Assembly: GCA_963807425.1 (NCBI GenBank)
Contig: CAWEBZ010000002.1
Location: 1-64,000 of the forward strand
Reading direction: 5' to 3'
Origin: VRUE01 sp963807425
GTDB lineage: Bacteria; Actinomycetota; Thermoleophilia; Solirubrobacterales; 70-9
DNA: 64,000 nt
A program made the position numbers and the translations under genes. Below the pieces are notes generated by a model that was given only the letters and a program-made list of their open reading frames with translations, made no database searches and had not been told where the DNA came from. The first letter of the stretch is position 1, and every line of letters starts with the position of its first letter. Below are positions 33,011 to 42,095 of the stretch, piece by piece.

Positions 33011-34042
33011 TCAGTTGCTCCAGTCAGGTTCGAATGCGTTCTTGGCAAGCACCTTTGGCTTGCCGCCTGTGTAAGGGATGCTGACGACCTTGTGGTTAGG
33101 ACCGGGTTCGAAGCCGCCGAGACTGCCGAGGACGGTATTGCCGTCGCCGGAGAGGGCGGCACCGACGAAGCCGACCTCACGTTCCTTCGTCAGCGCTTGT
33201 TCCGCACCGGTCCGCGGATTGACCGTGACGGCATAGCTCGTGTCCTGGCCGCCGAACTCGGCGAGCAGGCGCTGTCCATTCGCCGACCACTCGGTGGGAG
33301 TCAAGCCCAACAGCAGCGGTCCAACTTTGGTGTGGGTCAAACGCTTCTGCTGGCTGCCATCCGGGTTCATCAGGAAGAGCTCGTTCTTCGGGGCGTACTT
33401 GCGCTGCTTGGCGCCGAGGAGCTTGACGAAGACGATCTTGCCGATCGGACCCCAGAGGGGACTTTGGGAGCGCCGATCGTGGGTGAGGCGAACCGGTTTG
33501 CCGCCGCCCGTAGCGACGCGGTAGACGTCGCTTCGAAGCGGGAACTTTTCGCTCCCGGCCCTCGAGTAGACCAGTTCATCGCCGGGGGGAGAGAAGCTGA
33601 AGCCGCTGAAGTAGCCGGCCGCGACCGTGCGCTTGGCCCCAGTCGCGACATCCAGCAGAACCAGATTTCGCGAGCCGAGCTCGGCCCCCCGCAGCGCCGC
33701 GATCGTCTTCGAATCGGGTGAAAAAGCAAGATAGGAGGTCTCCTGCCAAGCGGGCATCAACCTGCGCGAGGGCCCGCCGGCGACCGGCGCCAGCACCAGT
33801 TCCTGAGCGTGACCGGGACCTTCACGGAGATAGGCGATCGTCTGGCCATCGGGAAGTACCCGCGGGCTCCGTCCCGGGCCGACCCTGCGCGCGCCGGAGC
33901 CGTCGTCAGCCGCGACGTAGACGACAGGGTTCAGCGGATTGCGGGTGTAGGTCAGCGTCGCCTGCGCAGCCACCGGGAGGGAGAGAAGCGCAGCCATAGC
34001 GGCGATCAGCGCAATCCATCCAGACCTCAGCGTGCCCGGCAT
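33011..34042 (-). CDS. TolB-like beta-propeller (PD40) secreted protein
   Basis: The 343-residue product starts with a signal peptide (about residues 1-28, ending A-A-Q-A). Repeated PD40-type blades follow (for example L-A-F-S-P-D-S-K-T-I-A, F-S-F-S-P-P-G-D-E-L-V-Y and L-F-L-M-N-P-D-G-S-Q-Q-K-R-L-T). Such propellers are protein-binding or sensing modules outside the membrane. ATG 34042 was chosen because the upstream part of the open frame is not coding-like. It precedes the cupin gene with a one-base gap and follows the small membrane protein gene by 40 bp. Confidence 0.85.
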   Translation of the reverse strand: MPGTLRSGWIALIAAMAALLSLPVAAQATLTYTRNPLNPVVYVAADDGSGARRVGPGRSPRVLPDGQTIAYLREGPGHAQELVLAPVAGGPSRRLMPAWQETSYLAFSPDSKTIAALRGAELGSRNLVLLDVATGAKRTVAAGYFSGFSFSPPGDELVYSRAGSEKFPLRSDVYRVATGGGKPVRLTHDRRSQSPLWGPIGKIVFVKLLGAKQRKYAPKNELFLMNPDGSQQKRLTHTKVGPLLLGLTPTEWSANGQRLLAEFGGQDTSYAVTVNPRTGAEQALTKEREVGFVGAALSGDGNTVLGSLGGFEPGPNHKVVSIPYTGGKPKVLAKNAFEPDWSN

Positions 34043-34082
34043 GCGGCGATGGTAGCCACGTGATCGGCCCGGACCGTGGCGC

Positions 34083-34460
34083 TCAGCCGGGGCCGACGAT
34101 TGCCGCGGCGACCAGGCCGCCGCTGACACCGAGAAAGGAGACGACCGCCAGTGAGCGGTACCAGAGGCGTTTCTCGGCGTCGGGATCGAAGGCGAGCGGG
34201 ACGAAGAGGAAGGGGTTGACGGCGGTGCCGAAGACGAGGAGCACGGCGATCGCCACCGGCAGGTCCGGGACGGCGAGGCCGACGCCGATCAGGATCAGGC
34301 CCATCATCACGTAGTCGAGGTGGACCTGGCGGATCCGCTGCGGGGCGACGATCCCGATCCGGCGCAGCCACTCGGGCTGCTCTTGGCGGACGACCATCGC
34401 CCAGCCCAATAGTCCGCCGAGCGCCAGCTCGATCAGGCCGATCTGGATCACCCAGTCCAT
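34083..34460 (-). CDS. Four-span membrane protein, unknown function
   Basis: The 125-residue product has four predicted membrane segments (about residues 3-23, 45-63, 65-87 and 98-122). A conserved-looking V-H-L-D-Y-V-M-M-G lies at the start of the second span. The pattern loosely recalls small four-helix membrane enzymes such as hydroxylaminobenzene-mutase-like proteins, but I would not assign that. ATG 34460 lies two bases after the thrB stop, so it is probably the distal gene of the lysA-hom-thrC-thrB operon. Confidence 0.75.
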   Translation of the reverse strand: MDWVIQIGLIELALGGLLGWAMVVRQEQPEWLRRIGIVAPQRIRQVHLDYVMMGLILIGVGLAVPDLPVAIAVLLVFGTAVNPFLFVPLAFDPDAEKRLWYRSLAVVSFLGVSGGLVAAAIVGPG

Positions 34461-34462
34461 GC

Positions 34463-35341
34463 CTAGAGCTCGGGGACGTCGGCGCCGTGGGGGCTGAAGG
34501 GGAGGCGGTGGACCTCTGCCCAACCGGCGCAGCGGCGCTCCAGCTCCTCGGTGATCTTGCCAGCGTCCTGCCAGGTGGTCCAGACAAGGACCGTGGGGCC
34601 GGCGCCCGAGATCGTCGCCCCGAGGGCGCCGATCTCAGCCGCGGAGTCGACCAGCTCCATCGAGCGCGGGTAGAGCTGGCGCCGGCGCTGCTGATGGATG
34701 CGGTCTGCGAGGCCGCGGGCGACGAGGTCGAGGTCGGCACGCTGCAGGCCGAGAACGAGCTGCGAGGCGGCGGAGACGTTCGCCACAGCATCCGCGAGCG
34801 GGATCTCAGCCGGGATCGCCTCCCGCGCCCGCTCGGTCGAGACCGCCTCGGCGGGGATCACGGCGACGCCCTCGAGACCGCCGGGAGGATCGAAGCGGGC
34901 GGCGATCGGCACTCCGCCGTCGGTGCCGCAGATCACGAACCCGCCATAGATCGCCGCCGCGACGTTGTCCGGGTGCCCCTCCAGCTCGGCCGCGCGGGCC
35001 AGCATCTCCTCTTTCGAGAGGGCCAGCTCGAAGAGGTGCTCGGCAGCGGCGAGCCCAGCGACGATCGCTGCCGCGCTGGAGCCGAGCCCGCGCGCGAGCG
35101 GAATCTCGCTGCGCAGGCGGAAGGCGATCCCGTCCGCCGGATGCAGGCTCTCGAAGGCCCGCACCACCAGGTTGTCGCGGCCGGTCGGCACGTCGAGCCC
35201 GCCGGGGTCGAAGGAGAACTCTCCCGCCTCCTCGACCTCCAGCTCCAGGTGCAGGGCGACCGCAGCCGCCAGCACGTCGTAGCCCGGACCAAGGTTGGCC
35301 GAGGTGGCGGGAACGCGAACCAGTCGGTGGCGGGTCGTCAC
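34463..35341 (-). CDS. thrB: Homoserine kinase
   Basis: The 292-residue GHMP kinase has V-P-A-T-S-A-N-L-G-P-G-Y-D at the N-terminus, the ATP-binding loop P-L-A-R-G-L-G-S-S-A-A-A and G-H-P-D-N-V-A-A, typical of ThrB. It phosphorylates L-homoserine for threonine synthesis. The GTG start overlaps the thrC stop (GTGA). It is preceded by thrC and hom and followed by a small membrane protein gene. Confidence 0.93.
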   Translation of the reverse strand: MTTRHRLVRVPATSANLGPGYDVLAAAVALHLELEVEEAGEFSFDPGGLDVPTGRDNLVVRAFESLHPADGIAFRLRSEIPLARGLGSSAAAIVAGLAAAEHLFELALSKEEMLARAAELEGHPDNVAAAIYGGFVICGTDGGVPIAARFDPPGGLEGVAVIPAEAVSTERAREAIPAEIPLADAVANVSAASQLVLGLQRADLDLVARGLADRIHQQRRRQLYPRSMELVDSAAEIGALGATISGAGPTVLVWTTWQDAGKITEELERRCAGWAEVHRLPFSPHGADVPEL

Positions 35342-36372
35342 GCGAAGACCGCGCGCTCGACCGCGCTGAGGTCGTTCTCGCAGTTGATCACCGAAGGTGC
35401 TTTGGACAGCGCCGTGTCGGGGTCCTTGAGGCCATGTCCGGTGAGGACACAGACGACCGACTCGGGAGGAGCCTCTCCCTCGACCACAGGCAAGCCGTGA
35501 GCGAGCAGGCCGGCCACCGAGGCGGCCGAGGCCGGCTCGCAGAAAACGCCCTCGCCCGCGGCGAGCCAGCGGTAGGCGTCAAGGATCTGATCGTCGCTGA
35601 CCGCGGCGACCCTGCCGCGCGAGGCGGTGAAGGCGTCCATCGCCTCCTCCCAGCGAGCCGGGTTGCCGATTCGGATCGCCGAGGCGACCGTCTCCGGATT
35701 GGCCACCGGGGCGCCTCCAACGAGTGGGGCGGCACCCTCGGCCTGGAAGCCGTAGAGCACCGGCGCGGCGCCGGCCTCCTGGAAACCGCGCCAGTAGGCG
35801 GTCACGTTGCCGGCGTTGCCGACCGGTATCGCCAGCGCGCCGGGCGCCTCTCCCAGCTCCTCGATCACCTCAAAGGCCGCTGTCTTCTGCCCTTCGATCC
35901 GGTGCGGGTTGACCGAGTTGACGAGCTCGATCGGGTGCTTGTCGGCGAGCTCGCGAACGATGCGCAGGGCATCGTCGAAGTTCCCCTGCAGGGCGACGAC
36001 CCGCGCCCCGTGCATCAGCGCCTGGGCGAGCTTGCCGATCGCGATCTTGCCCTCCGGCACGATCACCGCTCCTCGCAATCCGGCTCGCGCGGCGTAGGCC
36101 GCAGCGCTTGCGGCGGTGTTGCCGGTAGAGGCGCAGATGACCGCCTCCGCCCCCCTTCCCTTCGCCCTCGACACCGCGACCGTCATCCCACGGTCCTTGA
36201 AGCTTCCGGTCGGGTTCGCCCCCTCGAACTTGAGGTAGGCGCGCACCCCGAGCCGCTCGGAAAGGCGCGGCGCCTCGATCAACGGCGTCGACCCCTCGTT
36301 CAGCGTCACCACGGGGTCGCCGGGCTCCAGCGACAGCTGCTCCCTGTAGCGCTCGATTAGCGCAGCAGGCAT
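35338..36372 (-). CDS. thrC: Threonine synthase
   Basis: A 344-residue fold-type II PLP enzyme. The PLP lysine lies in N-P-T-G-S-F-K-D-R-G-M, and the phosphate-binding region includes A-S-T-G-N-T-A-A-S-A-A and V-G-N-A-G-N-V-T-A. It converts O-phosphohomoserine to threonine. The length fits the short actinobacterial ThrC class. It follows hom by seven bases and overlaps thrB by four, so the threonine branch is one transcription unit. Confidence 0.94.
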   Translation of the reverse strand: MPAALIERYREQLSLEPGDPVVTLNEGSTPLIEAPRLSERLGVRAYLKFEGANPTGSFKDRGMTVAVSRAKGRGAEAVICASTGNTAASAAAYAARAGLRGAVIVPEGKIAIGKLAQALMHGARVVALQGNFDDALRIVRELADKHPIELVNSVNPHRIEGQKTAAFEVIEELGEAPGALAIPVGNAGNVTAYWRGFQEAGAAPVLYGFQAEGAAPLVGGAPVANPETVASAIRIGNPARWEEAMDAFTASRGRVAAVSDDQILDAYRWLAAGEGVFCEPASAASVAGLLAHGLPVVEGEAPPESVVCVLTGHGLKDPDTALSKAPSVINCENDLSAVERAVFA

Positions 36373-36379
36373 GCCACCC

Positions 36380-37603
36380 TCACACGAACTCCTCTTCGAT
36401 CACGCGGATGGAACGCGGCGGCGACCTGAGCACGTCGAGGTCCTCGATCTCTTCCAGCGCCGCCGCGAATCGCGACTCTAAGCACTCGTGAATGACCATC
36501 ACCAAGCGGGTGTCGTCGCCGACGCCGCGCTGGACGACACTCTTCACCGACACGTCTTTGTCGCCTAGTACGCGTGCTATCTGGGCGAGCACGCCGGGGC
36601 GGTCTGCCACCGCCAGGTGCAGGTAGAAGGAGGAGGCGACGTCGGAGACGATCGGCAACTCCTCGCGAGTCTCGTGAACGGGCGCGTCGCCGCTGAGGAT
36701 CGAGACAACGTCCCCGAGCACGGCCGAGGCGGTCTGCACGCCCCCCGCCCCCGGTCCCGACATCGTCACCTCGGTGATCTCGTCCGCCTCGACCATCACC
36801 GCGTTGAACGGCCCCTCGACCGGAGCTAGGGGATGGCCGCCGTAGAGGAAGCAGGGAAAGACCCGCACGCTGATCCCGCCTTCGCGACGCTCGGCGACGC
36901 CGAGCAGCTTCAGCGAGAGACCCAGCTCCTTGGCGTAGGCGAGATCGTCGGGTTTGACCTGCTCGATTCCCTCGTAGGCGACCTCCTCGAGCGTGACCGG
37001 GGTGTGGAAGGCGAGGCGGGCGAGGATCGCCATCTTCGCCGCGGCATCGGCGCCGTTGACGTCGTCGGTCGGATCCGACTCGGCGTAGCCCAGCTCCTGC
37101 GCGCGAGAGAGGACGTCCTCATAAGACGCTCCGGTGGCGGCCATCTCGCTGAGGATGAAGTTGGTGGTGCCGTTGACGATGCCGAAGACCTTGGTGATCT
37201 CGGTTGCGGCAAAGCTCTCCTGGATCACGCGCACGATCGGGATCACGCCGGCGACCGCCGCCTCGAAGCGAAGCTGGACGCCAGCCTTGCGGGCAACGTC
37301 GAATAGCTCGTCACCGTGGCGGGCGAGCAACTGCTTGTTGGCGGTGACGACCGGTTTGCCGGCCCGCAGTGCCTCCAGCACATGAGCGCGGGCGGGATCG
37401 GTGCCCCCGATCAGCTCGACGATCAGATCGGAGCGCTCGAGGATCTCGCCGAAGTCACCCTCGGAGCGGGTGAGAATCCCCGAAACCTCCGGGCGGCGCC
37501 CGGTCGCCGCCTCGACCGCGTCGGCGCGCGCAGCGACCAGGTCGGCGAAGGCAGCGCCCACCGTGCCGCGTCCCAGCAGCCCGATGCGAATCGGATCAGA
37601 CAT
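36380..37603 (-). CDS. hom: Homoserine dehydrogenase
   Basis: The 407-residue product has an N-terminal Rossmann domain (I-G-L-L-G-R-G-T-V-G), the catalytic/substrate region (V-T-A-N-K-Q-L-L-A, E-A-A-V-A-G-V-I-P, G-I-V-N-G-T-T-N-F-I-L and D-P-T-D-D-V-N-G-x-D-A-A-A-K), and a C-terminal ACT domain (about 325-400, R-P-G-V-L-A-Q-I-A) for threonine feedback control. It reduces aspartate semialdehyde to homoserine. It overlaps the lysA 3' end by eight bases. Confidence 0.95.
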   Translation of the reverse strand: MSDPIRIGLLGRGTVGAAFADLVAARADAVEAATGRRPEVSGILTRSEGDFGEILERSDLIVELIGGTDPARAHVLEALRAGKPVVTANKQLLARHGDELFDVARKAGVQLRFEAAVAGVIPIVRVIQESFAATEITKVFGIVNGTTNFILSEMAATGASYEDVLSRAQELGYAESDPTDDVNGADAAAKMAILARLAFHTPVTLEEVAYEGIEQVKPDDLAYAKELGLSLKLLGVAERREGGISVRVFPCFLYGGHPLAPVEGPFNAVMVEADEITEVTMSGPGAGGVQTASAVLGDVVSILSGDAPVHETREELPIVSDVASSFYLHLAVADRPGVLAQIARVLGDKDVSVKSVVQRGVGDDTRLVMVIHECLESRFAAALEEIEDLDVLRSPPRSIRVIEEEFV

Positions 37604-38870
37604 CTCTGGAAGTGAGATCCTCGTAGGTCTCTCGCCGCACGACGACGCGGGCGTTCCCGTCGCGGCAGAAGACGACCGGCGGCCGCGTCACGCCGTTGTA
37701 ATTGCTGGCCATCGCGTGGCCATAGGCGCCCGTGGCCGGCGTGACCAGCACGTCGCCGACGCGTGGGTCCTCGAGCCTTGCCTCCTTGATCAGGACGTCC
37801 CCCGACTCGCAGTGCATGCCGACCAGCCGGCACGGCGTCGAGTCGCCGATCCGGTCCGCGATCTCGGCTTCGTAGACGGCGTCGTAGAGCATCGGCCGAA
37901 TGTTGTCCGACATGCCACCGTCGACGGCGACGTACTTGCGCACGCCCGGCAAGTCCTTGACCGTGCCGACGGTGTAGACCGAGACGCCGGCGTTGGCGAC
38001 CAGCGAGCGGCCCGGCTCACAGAGGACCTTGATCCCGGCGGGCAGACGCCCAAGCATCGCCTCGGCGTAAGCGGCCGGCGGCGGCGGGCTCTGGTCGCGG
38101 GTGTAGGCGACGGCAAAACCGCCGCCCATGTTGACGACGGGAAAGTCGCCGGCAGAACGCATCACGTCGGCGAGGGTGTCGTAGACGTCCAGCTCGAATA
38201 CCTGCGAGCCGATGTGGGCGTGCAGGCCGCGGACGTCGAGCCCGGCGGCAGCGCAACGCTCGACCGCCCGGGGGAGCTCGGCGAGCGGGATGCCGAACTT
38301 CGAATCCTCCTGGCCGGTGGCGATCTTGTGGTGAGTATCGGGGCGGATCCCCGGCGTCACCCGCAGCAGGACCCGTTGCGGGCGCCGCGACGCGACGCGC
38401 CCGAGCTTGTCGATCTCGTCGAGCGAGTCGACGATCACGTGGCCGACGCCAGCCTCCAGCGCCTGCTCCAGCTCGGCCTCGGTCTTGTTGTTGCCGTGCA
38501 TGTAGATCCGCTCGGGATCGAAACCGGCCCGCAGCGCCAGGTACAGCTCGCCACCGGAAGCGACGTCGCAGGAGAGACCCTCCTCGGCGAAGATCCGCAA
38601 CGCCGCCGTGCAGGGAAACGCCTTGCTTGCGTAGACGACCTCGAAGCTATCTGTGCGATCGGCGAAGGCGGCAACCGTGGCCTGGGCGCGAGCCCGCAGG
38701 TCATCCTCCGAGTAGACGTAGGCCGGGGTGCCGAACTCTGCCGCCAGCTCGACCACGTCGCAGCCGCCGATCTCGAGGCGACCGCGCTCGTTGACGCGAC
38801 TGCCAAGCGGGTAGGCCGGCGAGCCCTCGATCGGGTCAGCCACTGCGCCAGCCTGTCCGCGCTCCGCCAT
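37596..38870 (-). CDS. lysA: Diaminopimelate decarboxylase
   Basis: The 424-residue fold-type III PLP enzyme has the PLP lysine in V-Y-A-S-K-A-F-P, then S-C-D-V-A-S-G-G-E-L, H-G-N-N-K, G-L-H-A-H-I-G-S-Q, E-P-G-R-S-L-V-A and the dimer-interface cysteine region C-E-S-G-D. It decarboxylates meso-diaminopimelate to lysine. As first gene of lysA-hom-thrC-thrB it links the lysine and threonine branches of aspartate metabolism, an arrangement common in Actinobacteria. No lysine riboswitch or attenuator was seen in the 55 bp upstream. Confidence 0.95.
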   Translation of the reverse strand: MAERGQAGAVADPIEGSPAYPLGSRVNERGRLEIGGCDVVELAAEFGTPAYVYSEDDLRARAQATVAAFADRTDSFEVVYASKAFPCTAALRIFAEEGLSCDVASGGELYLALRAGFDPERIYMHGNNKTEAELEQALEAGVGHVIVDSLDEIDKLGRVASRRPQRVLLRVTPGIRPDTHHKIATGQEDSKFGIPLAELPRAVERCAAAGLDVRGLHAHIGSQVFELDVYDTLADVMRSAGDFPVVNMGGGFAVAYTRDQSPPPPAAYAEAMLGRLPAGIKVLCEPGRSLVANAGVSVYTVGTVKDLPGVRKYVAVDGGMSDNIRPMLYDAVYEAEIADRIGDSTPCRLVGMHCESGDVLIKEARLEDPRVGDVLVTPATGAYGHAMASNYNGVTRPPVVFCRDGNARVVVRRETYEDLTSRDV

Positions 38871-38925
38871 CGGACGGCATTGTGACGGTTGAAGGGAAAG
38901 AGGGCGGCTGGCGGTGCCTGCGGTC

Positions 38926-39624
38926 TTAGCGTTTGCCGCCGAGCAGGCCGCCGACCGTTTCCACGACTTTGTCGACCGTTTTGCCGACCGGAGTGCTGGG
39001 GCCGGCGACGCCGTTGACGACTTCTTCGGTCACCTGGGTGACACCGGTTTCGCTCAGCGCTCCGCCGACGACTTTGTCGACCCCCGCGACGGTGTCGTTG
39101 ACGGTCCCCGTGACCGCGCCCGAGGTGGAGGACCCGCCGCCAGCGCCACCACCGCCGGCCGAGGAAGTTCCCGGCCCGGCGCCGCCGCCATTGCCGTTAC
39201 CACCGCTGCTGCTCGCAGGATTGGAGGCGGCAGGCGAAGGAGAGTCGGCAGAGCCCGGGGTTGGACCGGGGATCGAGGCGGTCGGCGTTTCAGTCGCAGG
39301 CGGAGCGGCGGCTCCAGTGCTCGTGCCACCATCGCCCACCCGTTCGACCGGATTGCCGCCCTGCTGCGATTGCGCCTGACGATTTGCCGTCCCAGCCACT
39401 GCTCCGGCGCCCGCAGTGGCTCCACCAGCGGCCGCGGCCCCTTCCCCGCCCGCCGGCCGGCCGCTAGAGACGGCGGCGCTGTCACCGCTTCCGCCGATCC
39501 CGGCGAGCGGCCAGTCCCTCAGAGCCTGCAGCGAGACGAGCAGGACGAAGGCAACAACAGCGGCCCCAATCAGGGCTGTGCCTGAAACCGCACCTGCAAG
39601 ATAGGTATGTGCTTGGCGAATCAA
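38926..39624 (-). CDS. Single-span protein with low-complexity Gly/Ala/Ser region
   Basis: The 232-residue product has one membrane segment (about residues 9-32), a long Gly/Ala/Ser/Pro-rich low-complexity region (about 45-170), and a C-terminal region with repeated valine-rich units (T-V-N-D-T-V-A-G-V-D-K-V-V-G, then T-V-D-K-V-V-E-T-V-G-G-L-L). It probably projects outside the cell; the function is unknown. An AT-rich stretch upstream (39660-39725) likely holds its promoter. Codon bias is normal for the window. Confidence 0.72.
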   Translation of the reverse strand: MIRQAHTYLAGAVSGTALIGAAVVAFVLLVSLQALRDWPLAGIGGSGDSAAVSSGRPAGGEGAAAAGGATAGAGAVAGTANRQAQSQQGGNPVERVGDGGTSTGAAAPPATETPTASIPGPTPGSADSPSPAASNPASSSGGNGNGGGAGPGTSSAGGGGAGGGSSTSGAVTGTVNDTVAGVDKVVGGALSETGVTQVTEEVVNGVAGPSTPVGKTVDKVVETVGGLLGGKR

Positions 39625-39735
39625 TCTGGGTCGCCTCGTCGCTTCCTACCCAGAGTCGCAGGACCTTACCCTCGAGACATACTGAATAATTGGATTTTCG
39701 AGAAATTTTGGGTACGGAAGACCGGATCCGGCCCC

Positions 39736-39902
39736 TAGGAGGGACTGGCGAAACCCGAGTGCGCGGGTCAGCGAGCGCCGGACCAAGCGGGGCAAGGACG
39801 CAGGGAGCCCGAATAGCAGCGCTATTTGGGCGACCGAGGACGTCGCACCGCGCCGTGTCCGCCGCCGCTGAACGCGTGCGGGGGTTTCGCCAGTCCCTCC
39901 TA
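39736..39902. repeat. 167-bp palindromic element, copy 2
   Basis: Same element as at 26878-27044: equal length, same + strand orientation, 162 of 167 bases identical, perfect 21-bp terminal inverted repeats. The differences at 39747/39891 (G-C here, A-T in copy 1) and at the inner CCAGCG/CGCTGG stem (T-A here, C-G in copy 1) preserve pairing. It begins one base beyond the stop of the M23 peptidase gene and lies upstream of the low-complexity protein gene. No coding capacity. Confidence 0.85.
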
Positions 39903-39903
39903 G

Positions 39904-41091
39904 CTACAGGTACCCGAGCGGATCGGTCGGCGCGCCGCTGATCCTCACCTCGAAATGGAGGTGATCGCCATAGCAGTGGCCGGTGCAGCCGACATAGCCG
40001 ATCACGTCGCCTTGCGAGACGCTCTGCCCGGAGGCAGCGGCAAAGGAGGACTGATGGGCGTAACAGGTCTGCAGGCCGCCGCCGTGGTCGAGGCAGGTGA
40101 AGTTGCCATAGCCACCGCTTTCCGCTTCGGACTGCAGCAGCACGACCGAGCCCGAGGCAGCGGCACGGATCGGGGTGCCGGCCGGAACCGCGATGTCGAT
40201 CCCCTCGTGCATGCGACCCCATCGCATCCCATAGGTCGAAACGACCGCGCCATCGACCGGCCAGATCAGCTGTCCTGAGCCGTAGCGAATCGGTCCCGCC
40301 GGTAGGGGTGCCGAGGCCGTACCGCCGAGCGTCGCCGCGAGTTCAGCCTGGATCTCGGCAACGTCGCCGTCGAGGTCCTCTTCGGTCTCGCGAATCTTTG
40401 CCAGCGCGGCGACACGCTCTCCGCGCACCGAGACCAGGGCCGACTGGCGTTGCTCCACCGCAGCCCGAGCGTTCGACAGCGCCTGCTCTTCGGCCGCGAT
40501 AGCGTCGCGCGCCGCCTCGATCTGGTTCTTCGCGGTGCGCAGTCGCGAGACCGTTTCCTTGACCTGATCGCGCAGTTCCCTCACCCGGCCGACGATCGCC
40601 TCGTCCATGCCATGGATCCGGTTCAGGTACTCCGCCTGGTCGACGAGGTCGTCATATCCCTCGGCGCTGACTAGGACGCTGAGCACATCGGGGGTGCCGG
40701 TCTCGTAGATCGCGACTAGACGCTCGCGCAGCGCAATCAAAGCCCGCTTCAGGTGCGCTCTCATCACCGCGAGGCGTTTCTTCGCGACGTCGAGCTCGGC
40801 GACGGCCCGGTCGAGTTCCGCCTGCTTGGCGTTGAGGCGGACGCGGACCGCAGCCTCGCGGTTGCGCAGCGCCGCGACCTCAGCCGTGAGCCGGTCGATG
40901 CGATCGCCGTAGCGGGAGATCGTCGTCGTCAGCACGCCCGAGCGTTCGCGCACCTTGGAGAGCTTCGCCTCCTTGGCGTCGAGCTGCGATTCGAGATCCT
41001 GGGCTGGCGCCGCCGTGCTCGCTGCGAGTAGCACGATCAGCGCCGCCACGGCGGCAAGCAGAGCCGCCAGGGCAAGGCGAGTCTTGAGCAT
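39904..41091 (-). CDS. M23-family (EnvC/NlpD-like) peptidase
   Basis: The 395-residue product has a signal peptide or anchor (about 1-30), two long coiled-coil regions (about 32-125 and 165-255), and a C-terminal LytM/M23 domain. That domain contains M-H-E-G-I-D-I-A (first zinc His and Asp) and H-L-H-F-E-V-R (third ligand and catalytic His). This is the layout of EnvC-type peptidoglycan hydrolases or regulators of cell separation; the motifs here look catalytically complete. Its stop is one base from the 167-bp element. The CDF transporter gene lies upstream on the same strand. Confidence 0.9.
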   Translation of the reverse strand: MLKTRLALAALLAAVAALIVLLAASTAAPAQDLESQLDAKEAKLSKVRERSGVLTTTISRYGDRIDRLTAEVAALRNREAAVRVRLNAKQAELDRAVAELDVAKKRLAVMRAHLKRALIALRERLVAIYETGTPDVLSVLVSAEGYDDLVDQAEYLNRIHGMDEAIVGRVRELRDQVKETVSRLRTAKNQIEAARDAIAAEEQALSNARAAVEQRQSALVSVRGERVAALAKIRETEEDLDGDVAEIQAELAATLGGTASAPLPAGPIRYGSGQLIWPVDGAVVSTYGMRWGRMHEGIDIAVPAGTPIRAAASGSVVLLQSEAESGGYGNFTCLDHGGGLQTCYAHQSSFAAASGQSVSQGDVIGYVGCTGHCYGDHLHFEVRISGAPTDPLGYL

Positions 41092-41128
41092 CGTTAGCGA
41101 GGCTAGCTGAGTCGAGATTCCGCTCAGT

Positions 41129-41146
41129 GCAGGGGATTAATCCTGC
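41129..41146 (-). terminator. Short hairpin after the CDF gene
   Basis: GCAGG (41129-41133) and CCTGC (41142-41146) flank GGATTAAT, giving an imperfect dyad about 15 bp past the CDF stop on the minus strand. It may weakly end that transcript before the peptidase gene. No U-run. Confidence 0.3.
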
Positions 41147-41160
41147 AACCTGGCTTGCGA

Positions 41161-42081
41161 TCAGGCTTCGCGAGGAGCGTTTTCGACCCGCAGCAGCGCC
41201 TCGTCGGCCTGCTCCTCCATCTGCAGGGTCGTGTGGTCGATCTCGAAACGCTCGTGCAGCATCACCTCGAGCCGGCGCCGGATCAGGTCCCGATCGTGGT
41301 CCAGCGAGACGACGACGTGGGCCGCAAGCGCACCGAAGCCGGCGGTCACGGTCCAGACGTGGAGGTCATGCACCGAGCGCACTCCCTCCTCCGCGCAGAT
41401 CGAAGCACCGACCGCGTCGACGTCGAAGCCGGCCGGCGCCGCCTCCATCAAGACGTCGACCGGTTCCTTGATCAGCCTCCATGAGGAAGCAAGGATCAGG
41501 GCCGCGATCGCGAGGCTGACGATCGGGTCGACGATCGACGAGCCGCCCGCCAAGACGAAAGCGCCGGCGAGGACGACTCCGAGCGAGCCGAGGGCATCGG
41601 CAACGCTATGGCGGAGCACCCCCTCGAGGTTGATGTCCTCACGCTCTCCCCGGGCAAGGACCAACGTCGCGGCGATGTTTCCGAGCAGGCCGAAGAGACC
41701 GAGTGCAAGCACCCCGGCGCCGTCGATCTCGGGCGGGTCGCCAAGGCGACCGAGAGCAGCGACCGCGATCGCAATCGAGATCGCCACCAGCGTCAGCCCG
41801 TTGACCAGTGCCGCCAGCACCTCCGAGCGCTGGTAACCGAAGGTGCGCCGTCCGCCGGCGGGACGGGCTGCTAGGCCCGCTGCCAACAGCGCCAGAACCA
41901 CCGAGCCGGAATCGGAGAGCAGGTGGCCGGCGTCGGCAAGCAGCGCCAGGGAGCCAGTGACCACCCCGCCCACCGCCTCAACGACCAGCATCGCGACGTT
42001 GATCGCCAAAGCGATCCACATCCGCCGCCGACTGTCCTCCCGCCGCGCGTCGAGAGCGTGCGAGTGAGTGTGCGAGTGCAC
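41161..42081 (-). CDS. Cation diffusion facilitator (zinc-type exporter)
   Basis: A 306-residue six-span transporter. The N-terminus is histidine-rich (M-H-S-H-T-H-S-H). Metal-site motifs D-A-G-H-L-L-S-D in span 2 and H-S-V-A-D in span 5 (H-x3-D) fit the Zn-CDF (CzcD/ZitB) subgroup. The cytoplasmic C-terminal domain carries S-V-H-D-L-H-V-W-T-V. It should export Zn2+ (or Co2+/Cd2+) in exchange for protons. It follows the acyl-CoA dehydrogenase gene across a strong terminator, so it has its own promoter. Confidence 0.92.
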   Translation of the reverse strand: MHSHTHSHALDARREDSRRRMWIALAINVAMLVVEAVGGVVTGSLALLADAGHLLSDSGSVVLALLAAGLAARPAGGRRTFGYQRSEVLAALVNGLTLVAISIAIAVAALGRLGDPPEIDGAGVLALGLFGLLGNIAATLVLARGEREDINLEGVLRHSVADALGSLGVVLAGAFVLAGGSSIVDPIVSLAIAALILASSWRLIKEPVDVLMEAAPAGFDVDAVGASICAEEGVRSVHDLHVWTVTAGFGALAAHVVVSLDHDRDLIRRRLEVMLHERFEIDHTTLQMEEQADEALLRVENAPREA

Positions 42082-42095
42082 GCTCGGAGCTTAAA

